From Acinetobacter variabilis (GTDB taxonomy: Bacteria > Pseudomonadota > Gammaproteobacteria > Pseudomonadales > Moraxellaceae), in NCBI RefSeq assembly GCF_000369625.1, contig NZ_KB850113.1:1815152-1879151 (forward strand): a stretch of DNA of 64,000 bases, written 5' to 3'. The notes under the pieces are model-generated. The model was given only the letters and a program-made list of their open reading frames with translations. It was not told the origin of the DNA and did no database searches. The translations under genes and the position numbers were made by a program. Positions 38,098 through 47,656 of the stretch are shown piece by piece (positions within the stretch are counted from its first letter, which is position 1; the number at the start of each line of letters is the position of its first letter).

Positions 38098-39513
38098 TTA
38101 GCAGAACTTGTGCCCACCAAAGCAGTTTGAGGTCACATTCTGGTTCTGTAGCAGCTTATCCATTAAGGTTAAAGTTGCAGGCGTACCAGTTGCATAATTA
38201 GTAAATTTACCCACATCAATATTCAATTTACGTACCACTGCAACATTCGCAAGAGATCCTAAAGCCTCGCCCACACTGACATCAATCAAGTTTTCAGGAC
38301 GTAACAGAAACTCAGAAATAGCAGTTGCTACCTGAGGTAACACGAATGAAATATCAACTTCATCTGTGGTTTTTAATACACCCAGTTGAATCGGGTCTTT
38401 AAAAGATAGCCACCAACCTGGTTTTGCAATATCAGCCGCATCCGCACCTTGCCAATGCACATTCTGGCTCTGTAAAGACAAATAACCGCCTGTACCATTT
38501 AATGGAATATTATGGATCATATTTAGAGCCTGAACAAAGGTGATGTCCATATTCAGGTTATCCAGACTTGAACCAGCACCCATTTGAAAGAAAGAATGTG
38601 TTCCTAAATTAAGAAATCCAATTAATGGATCAAACTCTACATACAGCTTATCTTTTGAAAAATCTGGTGTACCAATCACATCATTTGGCAAAGTTGAACC
38701 CGTTAAAGCCTTTGCTAATGGAATCGAAGCAATAGTAGAACGGATATTACTTACAGTCGCTGACTTTAAGCGTTGCCCAGTCACGATAGTTTCTGGCATA
38801 GTAAAGTCTACCCGCATGGAAGGCACTGTAATCCCGGTATGGCCATCAGCACCTGGCTTACTGGTGAAAGTACGTGTTTGTCCTAAAGCCTTTAGATTCC
38901 CTGAGATTTTTTCATCATTTGCAATACCAAAGGTTCCCGCTTTTGTAACAGACTCACCAGTGGTTTGTGCCATTTTCATATAACCACTAAAACTTTTGAG
39001 GCCATCATTCGGATTTTCAACGTTGTCAGTTCCCATGGTTAAGAGTCCAACAATTTTATCTGCACCTAGACGGAAACCGACCACTTCTCGGGTAGAGGCA
39101 CTTCCACCATTTTTAATTGCAAACTCAACAAAGGGATTACTCACACTGGCACTGGTATTAGCACGGTCGTCTGAAAAGACAGGGTTACCTTTATCATCAA
39201 GGCTGGTATTTAAGCCACTCAAAGCCAAGTTAGAAATATCAATATCACAACCATTGGTATTCCCAATACTGTTATTAGTTCCACCACAACCGAGCTGCAA
39301 AGTTTTGATATTAATGTTCAGTTCCATTAAAGCTTCAATACTTAGCTTATGGAAGTTAATCCCTTGTGATGAATCATAAGCATTTTCCAAATTTAATAAT
39401 GCCTGTGCATCAACTGCCGATAAAGCCTCATCGTCTAAGGCTGTCATAGCCATCGCCTGTTGAGTAAGGCCCATTAAAGTGACAATCAAGCTATTCAATA
39501 TTATTTTTTTCAT
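38098..39513 (-). CDS. Exported beta-rich protein, 4th gene of the surface-protein operon
   Basis: 471 residues from the ATG at 39511-39513, eight bases after AAGGGA; the longer frame to 39582 overlaps the upstream gene. The signal peptide ends near QQAMA. The mature start MTALDDEALSAVDAQALLNL resembles the 'L-x-D-x-x-L ... GQ' signature (DUF6160-like) of the neighbours. The rest is Gly/Asn/Thr-rich with alternating beta patterns and no membrane helix. Cysteines come in pairs: GCGGTNN...NGC near residue 90, and a C-terminal CFGGHKFC where Cys is the last residue. Function unknown. It resembles what Acinetobacter annotations call Fil-type proteins, but I cannot confirm this. Confidence 0.72.
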   Translation of the reverse strand: MKKIILNSLIVTLMGLTQQAMAMTALDDEALSAVDAQALLNLENAYDSSQGINFHKLSIEALMELNINIKTLQLGCGGTNNSIGNTNGCDIDISNLALSGLNTSLDDKGNPVFSDDRANTSASVSNPFVEFAIKNGGSASTREVVGFRLGADKIVGLLTMGTDNVENPNDGLKSFSGYMKMAQTTGESVTKAGTFGIANDEKISGNLKALGQTRTFTSKPGADGHTGITVPSMRVDFTMPETIVTGQRLKSATVSNIRSTIASIPLAKALTGSTLPNDVIGTPDFSKDKLYVEFDPLIGFLNLGTHSFFQMGAGSSLDNLNMDITFVQALNMIHNIPLNGTGGYLSLQSQNVHWQGADAADIAKPGWWLSFKDPIQLGVLKTTDEVDISFVLPQVATAISEFLLRPENLIDVSVGEALGSLANVAVVRKLNIDVGKFTNYATGTPATLTLMDKLLQNQNVTSNCFGGHKFC

Positions 39514-39529
39514 GAAATCATCCCTTATT

Positions 39530-41704
39530 TCAGCGCGGTGTAATACCAAGCGTACTGCGCATGGTTCCGCCTGTGAGTGCAATTGTTGCTATATTCTGCA
39601 TATTGCCATTTGTGGTCATGGCCATGTTGGTTCTAAACGGCTCGATAATCTTCTGATCTTTATTAAATTTAATTTGATTATCTAAAGTAACAGTATCTTC
39701 ACTCACGCCTATTTTAGTGATTAATCCTAAATTCCCTTCCATACGATTAAAGTTAATCGCAGAAGTATGAACTGCACCTGTGCTATCTACATCTTCATTA
39801 ATCAGACTAAAATAACTACCAAGATTATTAACATCACCTTTTTCTGTAGAAGTTAATGTTCGGAACTTAAAGTTTGCATCCAGCGATAAATAATTTTCGT
39901 CTGCTACATCCAGTCCTGGAATAATCATTAACTCACCACTACCATCAAGCATCATGGCAATTGTTGTTAATACATCGTCGCGTTTAGAAAAATTGTCATC
40001 AGGAACAAACTGATCACATTTATTGCCTGATACACAGTTATATTTAGATCCCGGTAGTTGCCCAATTGCCACCTCAGCTTTCGCTGCGATCAGCAATTTA
40101 TCAGCTTTTACATAGATGCCTTCATCCTCATAACCAATCACCCCTTTGGATTCAATAAAGGCATCAATATTTCGAAGGCCAGCATAATAGTTTCGCGCAT
40201 GGCCATTCTCTACACCACCATCAATTAAAAGAATTGAGGTCGTACTTGATGCTCCAGTTTTGGCATCCTTTCCATAACCTTCAGTTGATGCCATCACGTT
40301 ATAGGCAATACCATTCTTGTCACCGTCATATTTTGTACCCGACAAGGCAACATTGGCATTCAAGTTGTAAATTGGAATACCAATTCCCCAAGAACCACTA
40401 TTCCCGGAAATAACACCAGTATCATTAGAAATAAAATTTGCTTTGGCTGCAATCGACTGGAAATCCATACCCCGTATGGCAATTAGTGCAAAGTCCTGAT
40501 TAGCAGACGTACTGCTTAAAGTTTGCTGCAAAATCGGATTACTTCGTCTAAGCGTTGACTTAATATTGTCATTCACTAAAAACTCTAGGCTCTGTGCCTG
40601 AATTGTATTGATATAAATATCGCCAAAATCAATATAAGCATTATTCTTTCCAGTTAATGAACGTAATTCATTAAACTGAACTGCATAGCTTCCTTTGCCG
40701 GTATGACCAATTTCCAAAGTCGTTGGCTTTAAACCCTGCGCTGCTGCCACTTCCTGATTGGTAAAATCAGCTGATAAACCAAGATGCAAGCCACCTTCAC
40801 CTGCGTTATAGCTTGAAAGTCTATGATCTTGTCGCGTCAGCACACCACCAACTTTATTACTTATATCAAAAGAATTCAGTTTTGACTGATCGGCACCTAA
40901 CGACAAACGTGCATTACTCACTGCACCCGAAATACCATAGCGCATGATATTTTTTAAATCGCCATCTCCATTCTGATAGCGTAAATCAAAGTTTAATCCA
41001 GCTGTTTGCGCACCAGTTGTTCCTACAGCCACTGGTTTTAAATTAATTAGATGGTCTTGTGTGCCACTTTTACTGGCGAGTACGATGCCTTTTGTCGGGT
41101 CTATATACATATAGCCCGTACCAGCGAAGTTAAAATTAAAGTTATCTAGAACTAAGCTATTTGTACCTAAAGTATGTTTAATCGTGGCATCTTGCAAATT
41201 GAAATCGATAGTAGCTGTTTCATTCTTATTGAATAAACCAGCTGTCGTTTGAAGCACCATTTTAAATGGACTATCAATCGCAAGACCTAGTTTGCCCAAA
41301 TTTTGATTGTTTTCGACACAGCTTGTTCCAGCACATTCCTTACTCACCAGTTTAAAATCTGCATTGGCACTAAAGGGAGCTACGCTTGCTTCTAAACGAA
41401 TCCCTGCACCAGCATCGGTCGCACCGACATCAAACTTAAGCTGGCTTAAAATCGCATTTTGATCTTTGCCTAAGATTTTTACTTTATGCAATCCCAGTCC
41501 CATCTTGGTATTTACATCAGCATTCGGGTCATACCAATTGAGCTGTTCAACTTCAACTTTTGATACCTCGTGCGTAATCGTAATACCGTCTTGACCAGTG
41601 ATATAACCTAATTCTTGTTCTTCAATCAGCTCTAGTGCATAACTATGCTGTGCCAAACAGATACATGCCGTTAATAATTTAATTTGTGATTTTATTTTTT
41701 TCAT
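39530..41704 (-). CDS. Exported beta-rich protein, 3rd gene of the surface-protein operon
   Basis: 724 residues from the ATG at 41702-41704 with AGGGAT upstream. The signal peptide is MKKIKSQIKLLTACICLAQH plus SYA. The mature start LELIEEQELGYITGQDGITI carries the shared signature in its clearest form. Long stretches of alternating hydrophobic residues with DGD/NNG turns suggest an extended beta structure. Cysteine pairs ECAGTSC and NCVSGNKC look like small disulfide loops. There is no C-terminal autotransporter or LPXTG-like anchor. Function unknown; probably periplasmic, secreted or surface-attached. Confidence 0.72.
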   Translation of the reverse strand: MKKIKSQIKLLTACICLAQHSYALELIEEQELGYITGQDGITITHEVSKVEVEQLNWYDPNADVNTKMGLGLHKVKILGKDQNAILSQLKFDVGATDAGAGIRLEASVAPFSANADFKLVSKECAGTSCVENNQNLGKLGLAIDSPFKMVLQTTAGLFNKNETATIDFNLQDATIKHTLGTNSLVLDNFNFNFAGTGYMYIDPTKGIVLASKSGTQDHLINLKPVAVGTTGAQTAGLNFDLRYQNGDGDLKNIMRYGISGAVSNARLSLGADQSKLNSFDISNKVGGVLTRQDHRLSSYNAGEGGLHLGLSADFTNQEVAAAQGLKPTTLEIGHTGKGSYAVQFNELRSLTGKNNAYIDFGDIYINTIQAQSLEFLVNDNIKSTLRRSNPILQQTLSSTSANQDFALIAIRGMDFQSIAAKANFISNDTGVISGNSGSWGIGIPIYNLNANVALSGTKYDGDKNGIAYNVMASTEGYGKDAKTGASSTTSILLIDGGVENGHARNYYAGLRNIDAFIESKGVIGYEDEGIYVKADKLLIAAKAEVAIGQLPGSKYNCVSGNKCDQFVPDDNFSKRDDVLTTIAMMLDGSGELMIIPGLDVADENYLSLDANFKFRTLTSTEKGDVNNLGSYFSLINEDVDSTGAVHTSAINFNRMEGNLGLITKIGVSEDTVTLDNQIKFNKDQKIIEPFRTNMAMTTNGNMQNIATIALTGGTMRSTLGITPR

Positions 41705-41733
41705 TCTTTCATCCCTATGCTGCATCCATGCAG

Positions 41734-42450
41734 TTAGCAACGGCTTTGTGCACTCCCTGCTGAGCAGTTAAAGCCAAATATTTTTAAGTTTCCTGACATG
41801 TGCATGTTGCCGTGCATATTGAGACCCATAAAGCCCTTCTCACGCCCCTGGTCAAATTCTGGAACATCTGCTGAGGCAGTGGTATATGTACCGTCCTCTT
41901 TATAAACACGATTGGTGAAGGTCGTATACTTTTCTGAATTGGCATAGCCTTCCTTATCACCCTCACCGGTTCCGGTTTCAATAGCCAAAGTGTTAAAGCC
42001 CAAATTTCTTATTTTTAAAGGTTTATCATCATAAAAAGTGATTTTCATGGCTGTTTGAGGATCGCCTGCCGCATTAGTAATCGTGGTGCCATCGATAGAA
42101 AACTTATCAATTTGCAGGGTGCCTTGTATTCCTTTAAATACTAGCCATTTTTTATTGCCTTGGGCGTCGACATGATTGTTCGGAGAAATAGCCAAGCGAC
42201 AAAACAAGGTGTTAATTCCACAATCTGTTGTTGGCTTGTAATACACTTCTAACTTATTAGCGACCGTTTCAGAAATTTGAGATTTCGTTAAATCAGTAGC
42301 GTATTGATGATTGAGTGACAAGGTCCAGCTTAAATCCGCTCCGCCTTGACCCGTTTCTGCTGTCATTTGCTGCGGATCAAGACTGACCAAGCCGGCTTGT
42401 GTTGCTAAAGAAATCCCAAGAACTGTAGCAAGCATTAACTTTTTCAACAT
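41734..42450 (-). CDS. Exported protein, 2nd gene of the surface-protein operon
   Basis: 238 residues. The signal peptide is MLKKLMLATVLGISLATQA. The mature part begins GLVSLDPQQMTAETGQGGAD, again the shared signature. It contains a cysteine pair, DCGINTLFC, and ends in NCSAGSAQSRC with Cys as the very last residue, like the fourth gene. It is small compared with its neighbours and may be a subunit or partner of them. It is 12 bp downstream of the first gene and 29 bp upstream of the third. Confidence 0.72.
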   Translation of the reverse strand: MLKKLMLATVLGISLATQAGLVSLDPQQMTAETGQGGADLSWTLSLNHQYATDLTKSQISETVANKLEVYYKPTTDCGINTLFCRLAISPNNHVDAQGNKKWLVFKGIQGTLQIDKFSIDGTTITNAAGDPQTAMKITFYDDKPLKIRNLGFNTLAIETGTGEGDKEGYANSEKYTTFTNRVYKEDGTYTTASADVPEFDQGREKGFMGLNMHGNMHMSGNLKIFGFNCSAGSAQSRC

Positions 42451-42462
42451 TGCCCTATTCCT

Positions 42463-44487
42463 TTATAGACCTGTCGTTTTTATTTTTAGATGTTGAATCA
42501 ACACACCATCAATTACTGCTGAACCAAAATTCCTCATTGAATTATCAGTAGCTCCCCTAAATACCACACCGGTAGCATTATTATCATCTTTTGCCTTCAG
42601 CATATTGGTGTTGGCAATACGTTCAACAGAACCAATGGTGATACTACTGTGAGTTGCATCGCGTCCTTGATACAAGGCAATGCTATCTGAAGCTTGAGCT
42701 TTAATTTCATTACCACACGTATATACATTACATGTAGAGCCTAAAAGTGCTTCTGATCCTAAAAAGCCACCTTTTCCATCTGGATAACGCTGATAAATCC
42801 GGTTGTAAATATCTGGAATTTTAGGAATACGTGTAACTTCCAAAATAATATTATTTCCTTCCGAACCCACAACAAAAGGCTGGTACATACTTCCTAGTAC
42901 CAGGTTGATATTCGGGCTATATAAATATAATCCCTCGGTATCATGAAATATAGGAGCTGCAGAGCCATTTAAAGCAGGAGTCGGACCATCTCCATCAAGA
43001 TTATTCTCTTTTGCTGCACTACTAATACGAATCCCTTTACTGTTCAAATTGTTTGAATCACTGGTCAGAGTAGAGGGATCATCATTAGTATTGAGTCGGA
43101 TCAGACTCGCCAGGCCCAAGGTTTGACTATATGCAAGATCAGGCGATGTAAGGGTTTGAAATAATCGGACTTGCGAACCGTTCATGCTCAAGCCATTAGC
43201 AATAAACTGTGCACGAAAACGTTCAGAAATATCTAAGCCTGAAGTAGGTGCTCCAGTAGCATAATCTACGGTATTACTTGAATTTAAAGAACGTGAGAAA
43301 ATATCAGTCCAGAAACCTAGTTTAATATTATTATCTGCTTCATTTGCAGCAACTGTTGCAAGAGGGGCTTCCAAAGCTAGATAGCCCACTTCTTTTCCAG
43401 TATCCGTAAACTGTTTTACCGTTTCAGACCCTGCATGGAATAACCATGGATTGCTGGCTGTTCCCCAACTAAATCCCTGATTGCTATAGCGGCTACTGAG
43501 CGAGTTATCACTTTTTGATAGAGCCAAACCATAGATAAATACATCAGCCTTCGTACGTAGCGTACTGACTGAGGCACCCATTGCAGCTTCTTTGGCCGCT
43601 GTTGTTGCGCTCGCTTTAACCGCCTGCTCCATAGCGGTCACTGCATTTTTTGCCTGAATTAGTGCATATTTATCTGCTTCAATTGCTAGTTTTTCTTGAG
43701 TCCGGTTTTCAACAATCGTTGTTACCCCAGGATCGATCAAATTACTTCGGGATCCTACAGCCTGAGTCCATTTATTATTAAGAGAAACGGATGCACGATT
43801 CCCCCATAATAATTCAATCATTTCATAAGTATTAGCTAAAGCATATTCTGCTGATTTATCTTTTAACCATAATGTAGATTCTAATGAATCAGGTTTTGTT
43901 ATTGTTCCATCATTACTTAGAGCTAAAGGCCAAAGATTACCATCATAATAATCTTGATAGCGCTGATCATAATACTGCTTCATTAAATCTGAATTGCGAT
44001 ATTGCTCAACAAGACCAGCACGCGCATTAGCACCAATTTCATTACGGATTGCAGTTAAAGTCGAATTATAGTTTTGAGTTTTATAGGTACTGACACTATT
44101 GTTATAAGTCATTTGATAAAGATTGGCATTTGCACTGATACCATTTAAATAGCTACTTGCATACACTCGATCATAGACTTTGTTATAGGCACGCTCACCT
44201 AACTGAGCATAGTTCTCTCCAGTCGGAATAATACGAATAAAGCCAGTGTCTGCCTGACCTGGATTGGCAATACCTCGTGCATAGCTTGAACCACTGGAAG
44301 CATCATTCGGTGCCTGAAAAACCATTTTAAAGTCATCAAGTACTAGGGCAACACCTTCACCGGTAGTATCAGAAAGAGAAGAATCAGTTAATTCCTGCAT
44401 TGCATGTGCGGATGGCAATAATCCTAAACCGATCATCATTGCCAAATAGCTTTTACGAAATTGAAATTTAGCTTTTATTTGAGCCAT
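42463..44487 (-). CDS. Exported protein, 1st gene of the surface-protein operon
   Basis: 674 residues. The signal peptide runs to about SAHA (residue 29). The mature start MQELTDSSLSDTTGEGVALV carries the shared signature. Residues about 100-300 are Ala/Tyr/Asn-rich and helical, with an Ala-rich coil around 265-305. The later part is beta-like. A cysteine pair STCNVYTC lies near residue 590. Start: ATG at 44485-44487 with AAGGA/AGG upstream. It leads four co-directional genes with short gaps. I know of no established function. Confidence 0.72.
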   Translation of the reverse strand: MAQIKAKFQFRKSYLAMMIGLGLLPSAHAMQELTDSSLSDTTGEGVALVLDDFKMVFQAPNDASSGSSYARGIANPGQADTGFIRIIPTGENYAQLGERAYNKVYDRVYASSYLNGISANANLYQMTYNNSVSTYKTQNYNSTLTAIRNEIGANARAGLVEQYRNSDLMKQYYDQRYQDYYDGNLWPLALSNDGTITKPDSLESTLWLKDKSAEYALANTYEMIELLWGNRASVSLNNKWTQAVGSRSNLIDPGVTTIVENRTQEKLAIEADKYALIQAKNAVTAMEQAVKASATTAAKEAAMGASVSTLRTKADVFIYGLALSKSDNSLSSRYSNQGFSWGTASNPWLFHAGSETVKQFTDTGKEVGYLALEAPLATVAANEADNNIKLGFWTDIFSRSLNSSNTVDYATGAPTSGLDISERFRAQFIANGLSMNGSQVRLFQTLTSPDLAYSQTLGLASLIRLNTNDDPSTLTSDSNNLNSKGIRISSAAKENNLDGDGPTPALNGSAAPIFHDTEGLYLYSPNINLVLGSMYQPFVVGSEGNNIILEVTRIPKIPDIYNRIYQRYPDGKGGFLGSEALLGSTCNVYTCGNEIKAQASDSIALYQGRDATHSSITIGSVERIANTNMLKAKDDNNATGVVFRGATDNSMRNFGSAVIDGVLIQHLKIKTTGL

Positions 44488-44670
44488 CTCGACCTATCCT
44501 TCTTATCTGATGCTCCGCATCTTTATCCTTCAGCTTCCCAGCCTTCAATTTTTGATTTTTATGATGCTTGGCACATCTTTTTTATATATTCATTCTTCAT
44601 TATGCTTATTTTTAGCAAGATTACCAAAGCCAAAAGCCTAAAAACCCCGAGTTTCCGATGAATGAAACAG

Positions 44671-44700
44671 CAAAAAAATAAGCGAGGCATTTGCCTCGCT
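44671..44700 (-). terminator. Intrinsic terminator of dcd
   Basis: On the minus strand AGCGAGGCA, a short loop and TGCCTCGCT are followed by TATTTTTTTG. It separates dcd from the surface-protein operon promoter region (44488-44670), where no gene is seen. Confidence 0.9.
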
Positions 44701-44720
44701 TATTGAATGCTTTAAAACGA

Positions 44721-45290
44721 TTAAGCTTTAGGCAAAGTAACGCCTGTCTGCCCTTGGTATTTACCACCACGATCTTTATAGGAGGTTTCACAAACTTCGT
44801 CTGATTCGAAGAACAACATTTGAGCCACACCCTCACCCGCATAAATACGTGCAGGCAGGTTAGTCGTATTCGAAAACTCTAGCGTGACATGACCTTCCCA
44901 CTCAGGTTCAAGTGGGGTCACATTCACGATAATGCCACAACGTGCATAGGTCGATTTACCCAAGCAAACGGTCAGTACATTTCGTGGAATACGGAAGTAT
45001 TCTACTGTACGTGCCAACGCAAATGAGTTGGGGGGAATGATACAAACATCCGATTCAATATCGATAAAGCTTTTTTCGTCAAAGTTTTTCGGATCGACAA
45101 TTGCAGAGTGAACATTGGTAAATACTTTAAACTCACGCGCACAGCGCACATCATAGCCATAGCTTGAAACACCATAAGAAATCAGCTTTTGACCATTTTC
45201 ATCCAGACGAATCTGGTTTTCTGCATAAGGTTCAATCATGCCGTGTTTTTCGCTCATTTCGCGAATCCAACGATCAGACTTAATTGCCAT
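44721..45290 (-). CDS. dcd: dCTP deaminase
   Basis: 189 residues, full length. Conserved blocks [11 protein letters not shown], the Ser-Ala-containing [10 protein letters not shown] and the catalytic-Glu region [19 protein letters not shown] are present. The C-terminal tail [13 protein letters not shown] closes over the nucleotide. It deaminates dCTP to dUTP for thymidylate synthesis, acting as a trimer. It is a single gene. Confidence 0.96.
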   Translation of the reverse strand: MAIKSDRWIREMSEKHGMIEPYAENQIRLDENGQKLISYGVSSYGYDVRCAREFKVFTNVHSAIVDPKNFDEKSFIDIESDVCIIPPNSFALARTVEYFRIPRNVLTVCLGKSTYARCGIIVNVTPLEPEWEGHVTLEFSNTTNLPARIYAGEGVAQMLFFESDEVCETSYKDRGGKYQGQTGVTLPKA

Positions 45291-45378
45291 TGATATAATC
45301 CAAAAATCTTAAAAATAAGTAATTGCGACGTACTTTAACTGAAATTGACACTAATGAAAATAAGCGAAATTCTGACAG

Positions 45379-45398
45379 CTAAATTTCAGGAAATTTAG
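45379..45398. repeat. AT-rich palindrome between dcd and LysE gene
   Basis: CTAAATTTC (45379-45387) and GAAATTTAG (45390-45398) pair across two bases, 15 bp past the LysE-family stop. It could be a weak 3' structure; no strong T tract follows on the minus strand. Confidence 0.4.
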
Positions 45399-45412
45399 TT
45401 GCTTTTTCAGGT

Positions 45413-46006
45413 TTAAAGACTGAGGAGTGCTGAATAGGATAAAGGTACAGAAAAGCTCATTAAAATAATGGAAGCAGTCTTTTGTAAGTTCTTTTGATTC
45501 AGCCAGCGATTGTTTTTTCTAGCCAATAAACTACCTAAAAAGGTCCAGAAAAATGCGATAGGAATAAGTAATGCCAAGAATGCCAGCATATAAGTCACAT
45601 AATATTGACTGCTTTTCCATACAATGACCGGGAAAATGGCCGAAGCAAATAATAATGCCTTAGGATTCAGCAAAGTCGCCAAAAATAGTTCCCGTGCCCG
45701 AATCGAAATATATTGAAAATTTTCACCAAGTTCTGCAGTACGCCATAATTTTAAAGCTAAAAATAGAATATAAGCAGCACTACAGAGTTTGAGAATATGA
45801 GGTAATTCCGGCAAATAGACCGAGATTTTACCAATCAAAAAGCCCCAGAATGTAATTGCGATGAGATAGCCGAAAGCTTCTGCAGGAATAAGGCGAAAAG
45901 TTTTTCTAAATCCAACTTGAATACCTGACGATGCCAATAAAGTATTGGTTGGGCCCGGTGTTAATAGAATGGCTGCCACTAAACCAATAAATAACCATGA
46001 AATCAT
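45413..46006 (-). CDS. LysE/RhtB-family amino-acid exporter
   Basis: 197 residues with about five to six membrane helices. The family signature LLTPGPTNTLLASSGIQVG is at the N-terminus, and a LLNPKALLFASAIFP block is mid-protein. These carriers export amino acids or related metabolites with the proton gradient. It is a single gene. The substrate cannot be assigned, and it is only distantly similar to the second LysE-type gene at 59.7 kb. Confidence 0.85.
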   Translation of the reverse strand: MISWLFIGLVAAILLTPGPTNTLLASSGIQVGFRKTFRLIPAEAFGYLIAITFWGFLIGKISVYLPELPHILKLCSAAYILFLALKLWRTAELGENFQYISIRARELFLATLLNPKALLFASAIFPVIVWKSSQYYVTYMLAFLALLIPIAFFWTFLGSLLARKNNRWLNQKNLQKTASIILMSFSVPLSYSALLSL

Positions 46007-46651
46007 AGTTTGACCTCGTTCTTAGGTATTAAGCATAAAATAATCCGGTCAAATCTGCAAAAAAATAATTGTAAGAGAACATATTAAAAAAATTTATATT
46101 TTATTATTTTTAATTAATTTCATATAATTACGTAAAAATATAAGAGAATTACCTTTCAGTCAATTTTGACAATTTATAAAGCTATAAGCTCATAATAAAA
46201 TTACTAGAAAAGTAGAAGTTTCAATAAAGTATTCGGACTTAAAGTTCCTGAAATATTAGTCTCTACAACATGAAAGAAAAATCATCCAAAACTTTGAAAT
46301 CATTATTTCTGGTAACTTTTGATTGAATTTTAATTCACTAAAATCCCTGCTCTTGCCTATGAACTTTGGGCACTTCAGAAAGATTTGATGATGGGAGCAA
46401 CTTTTACCTAACTCCTAATGATTAAATTTCCACTCTCCATTTAAGATGTCTATCTTGCTCAATTTGTTCAACATATTGATAAAGTAAATTTTTGAAAAAA
46501 ATGCTATTAAAGGTATTCAGATAAAATAATTGCTGTTAAATTGTACAAGTACAACAATTGATAATTCACATTTTTTTAACATCCAGACGGTTTAGTATAT
46601 TGTTGTTTTAATTATATTTTAAGAACTACAGAATAATATCAGGAGTCATAT
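46007..46651. other. AT-rich gap upstream of the TAXI-TRAP operon
   Basis: 645 bp between divergent genes; I see no gene, tRNA or clear repeat. The end nearest the TAXI gene holds AT-rich promoter-like sequence and an AGGAG ribosome-binding site. Confidence 0.5.
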
Positions 46652-47656
46652 ATGAATAAATGGATCAAACTTTCAGTCATGAGTTTAGCGCTATCAGGCG
46701 TAGTTGCTTGCTCGAATGATAATGCACAAAATAAATCAGATAATCAGGCTACATCTGGTGAGAGCGTAGCTGCAGATAAACTGCAAACCCGATTTGTGAA
46801 TATTGCGACAGGCGGTGCTTCAGGTCCTTATAATGTCATCGGAACAGGATTGGCTGAAATCTATAACAAGACCTACGGCGTGAGTTCCAAAACCCAGACC
46901 ACAGGGGCTTCTGTCGAAAATCTAAATTTATTAAAACAGAACAAAGTTGAAATGGCCTTTGTCATGAGCGACAGCTTAACCGAAGCAATTAATGGTCAAG
47001 GCAGTTTTAGTTCTAAAATTGACAACGTGCAGCAGATCGCTGCGCTTTATCCGAACTATGTGCAAATCGTAACCTCAAAGCGCTCTGGTATCAAAAATAT
47101 TGAAGATCTCAAGGGCAAACGTATTGCGGTGGGCGCCCAGAATTCAGGTGTAGAAGTGAATGCCCGTACTCTATTAAACGGTTTTGGTATCACTTATAAG
47201 GATGTCAAAGTAGATTACTTAGGTTATGCCGAAGCAGCGGATGCCTTGAAAGGCGGAAAATTGGATGCAGCCTTCCTGACCAGTGGTCTTCCAAACTCCT
47301 CCCTAATGGAACTGCAACAGGGTTTTGACCTTCAATTGGTCAGCATCAATCCAGATAAAGTGAAAGCGATTGCCAAAGATCAGGCGTATTTCCTGCCAAT
47401 GACCATTCCTAAAGGGACCTATGGCAATGCTGAAGATATTCCAACAGCAGCGATCATGAATGCATTGGTGGTTCGCTCAGATTTGTCTACCGATGATGTA
47501 TATAAGCTAACCAAAACGTTCTTCTCCAGCCTGGATCAGCTGGCAAATTCGCATCAGGCTGCTAAAGAAATCACTTTAGAAGGTGCACAAAAAGGTCTGG
47601 TTGCTCCACTGCATCCGGGCGCGCAAAAATTCTATGATGAGAATAAAGCGAACTGA
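46652..47656 (+). CDS. TAXI-family TRAP transporter substrate-binding lipoprotein
   Basis: 334 residues. The signal peptide ends with the lipobox VVAC (Cys20), so the binding protein is membrane-tethered. The TAXI signature appears as RFVNIATGGASGPYNVIGTG near residue 50, then ASVENLNLL and LKGKRIAVGAQNSGVEVNAR. It captures a carboxylate, often glutamate or a related acid, for the fused permease two genes downstream. It starts after AGGAG, and its TGA overlaps the next ATG by one base. Confidence 0.92.
   Translation: MNKWIKLSVMSLALSGVVACSNDNAQNKSDNQATSGESVAADKLQTRFVNIATGGASGPYNVIGTGLAEIYNKTYGVSSKTQTTGASVENLNLLKQNKVEMAFVMSDSLTEAINGQGSFSSKIDNVQQIAALYPNYVQIVTSKRSGIKNIEDLKGKRIAVGAQNSGVEVNARTLLNGFGITYKDVKVDYLGYAEAADALKGGKLDAAFLTSGLPNSSLMELQQGFDLQLVSINPDKVKAIAKDQAYFLPMTIPKGTYGNAEDIPTAAIMNALVVRSDLSTDDVYKLTKTFFSSLDQLANSHQAAKEITLEGAQKGLVAPLHPGAQKFYDENKAN

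Noticed and set aside
38996..39379. 127-residue plus-strand frame inside the surface-protein operon
   Set aside because: It lies wholly antisense to a gene with signal peptide and operon context, and shows no domain.
44461..44661. 66-residue plus-strand frame with a hydrophobic stretch
   Set aside because: It overlaps the signal-peptide region of the surface-protein gene in antisense and lacks a ribosome-binding site.
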